Assembly (NCBI GenBank): GCA_029263455.1
Contig: JAJCXM010000008.1
Span: 186,001 to 250,000 of the forward strand
Reading direction: 5' to 3'
DNA: 64,000 nt
Source of the DNA: Holophagae bacterium
Lineage (GTDB): Bacteria; Acidobacteriota; Holophagae; Acanthopleuribacterales; Acanthopleuribacteraceae
In this document: positions 63,622 through 64,000 of the stretch, piece after piece
Position numbering within the stretch: position 1 is the first letter of the stretch
Layout: the number at the start of each line of letters is the position of its first letter
Made by a program: the position numbers and the translations under genes
Notes under the pieces: generated by a model
The model's input: only the letters and a program-made list of their open reading frames with translations
Database searches by the model: none
Told to the model about the DNA's origin: nothing

Positions 63622-64000
63622 CTAGTTTTTTCGATGAGTTGTAGATTGTCTGGGATCTGAATGTTCCCAATCAGCAAGGACAGCTCGCAAAGCCGCAATG
63701 AATGCCAAGGGTTGATCTAAGATGAGGTGGTGATGGGCTTGCGGGATTTCGATGAGTGGCGCCGAACGGTTGAGGTTCTCGTACATGAATCGCCCTGTTT
63801 CTGGCGGTACGACGGTGGAGAATTCGCCACGCATCATAGCGATTCGACAGGTGACACGAGGTAGGAATTCGGCCAAGGGTTCACGCGTATAGTTAACGAA
63901 AATATTGGGGTCGAATTTCCAAGTCCAGCCATTTTCGACCTGTTTGAGTGAGGTTTTCGCGATGTGGTCGATAATGTATGAGTTTTCGCATGGCTGATTA
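63622..64000 (-). CDS. Alpha/beta hydrolase, C-terminal part (cut by the window edge)
   Basis: Reading leftward from the window edge, 125 codons are open to the stop at 63622. The segment VENGWTWKFDPNIFVNY, then RIAMMRGEFSTVVPPETG (acid-residue region) and PLIEIPQAHHHLILDQPLAF (catalytic His loop) match the C-terminal half of alpha/beta hydrolases. The nucleophile lies outside the window. The start within the window is not real; the frame continues beyond 64000. Confidence 0.8.
   Translation of the reverse strand, partial: NQPCENSYIIDHIAKTSLKQVENGWTWKFDPNIFVNYTREPLAEFLPRVTCRIAMMRGEFSTVVPPETGRFMYENLNRSAPLIEIPQAHHHLILDQPLAFIAALRAVLADWEHSDPRQSTTHRKN

Noticed and set aside
1-64000. tRNA, rRNA and CRISPR features
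   Set aside because: I looked for tRNA-like T-loop patterns and regularly spaced short repeats. The only regular repeats are the decamer sites, whose spacing is far too long for CRISPR, and no tRNA cloverleaf could be supported.

Overview
The window comes from a Gram-negative bacterium. Evidence is an ADP-heptose epimerase (hldD), lipoprotein and outer-membrane style signal peptides, an FtsX/HlyD export system and an MsbA-type exporter. The ECF sigma factor at the left edge, the TPR proteins with carboxypeptidase-like domains, the PD40 and PQQ propellers and the frequent TTG starts would fit Acidobacteriota (Holophagae-like), but that is an inference; no rRNA or tRNA gene is visible to confirm it.

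Region 1 (1-12.9 kb): the N-terminal part of an ECF sigma factor, then a rightward, tightly overlapping surface-polysaccharide operon (617-9595). It holds a DUF354 glycosyltransferase-like protein, an SGNH hydrolase, four divergent sulfotransferases, two GT4 and one GT2 glycosyltransferases. A leftward MsbA-type ABC exporter and an unknown protein face it. The natural reading is synthesis and export of a sulfated glycan. A decayed GDP-L-fucose synthase lies at the end.

Region 2 (12.9-28.5 kb): a repeat-rich accessory island. A decamer GTGTCCCGCT, or a one-mismatch form of it, occurs nine times, always in the same orientation, and separates nearly every gene unit: a leucine-rich-repeat pair, a membrane protein, propeller proteins, a PD40-TPR-FGE fusion, an exonuclease-BRCT protein and a TacAT-like toxin-antitoxin pair. 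Longer repeat families share this decamer as their right end. A second family has perfect 12-bp terminal inverted repeats. No recombinase or transposase is in the window. This is the best candidate for an undescribed mobile or cassette-like system.

Region 3 (28.5-64 kb): mostly conserved genes. A HEPN-type gene pair is followed by a HlyD-FtsX-ATPase export operon, a LYS1-like dehydrogenase, a TPR-rimO-asnS operon, hldD, a histidine-kinase-like protein lacking its phosphorylation residues, a sigma/anti-sigma pair, an MFS transporter, a ketosynthase-plsC pair, an AIM24 protein, clpB, a short-chain dehydrogenase, a molybdopterin oxidoreductase, a LOG-DUF2797 operon, and a divergent MinD-like ATPase and PP2C phosphatase. 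Genes are densely packed with many TGATG/ATGA overlaps and several convergent overlaps.
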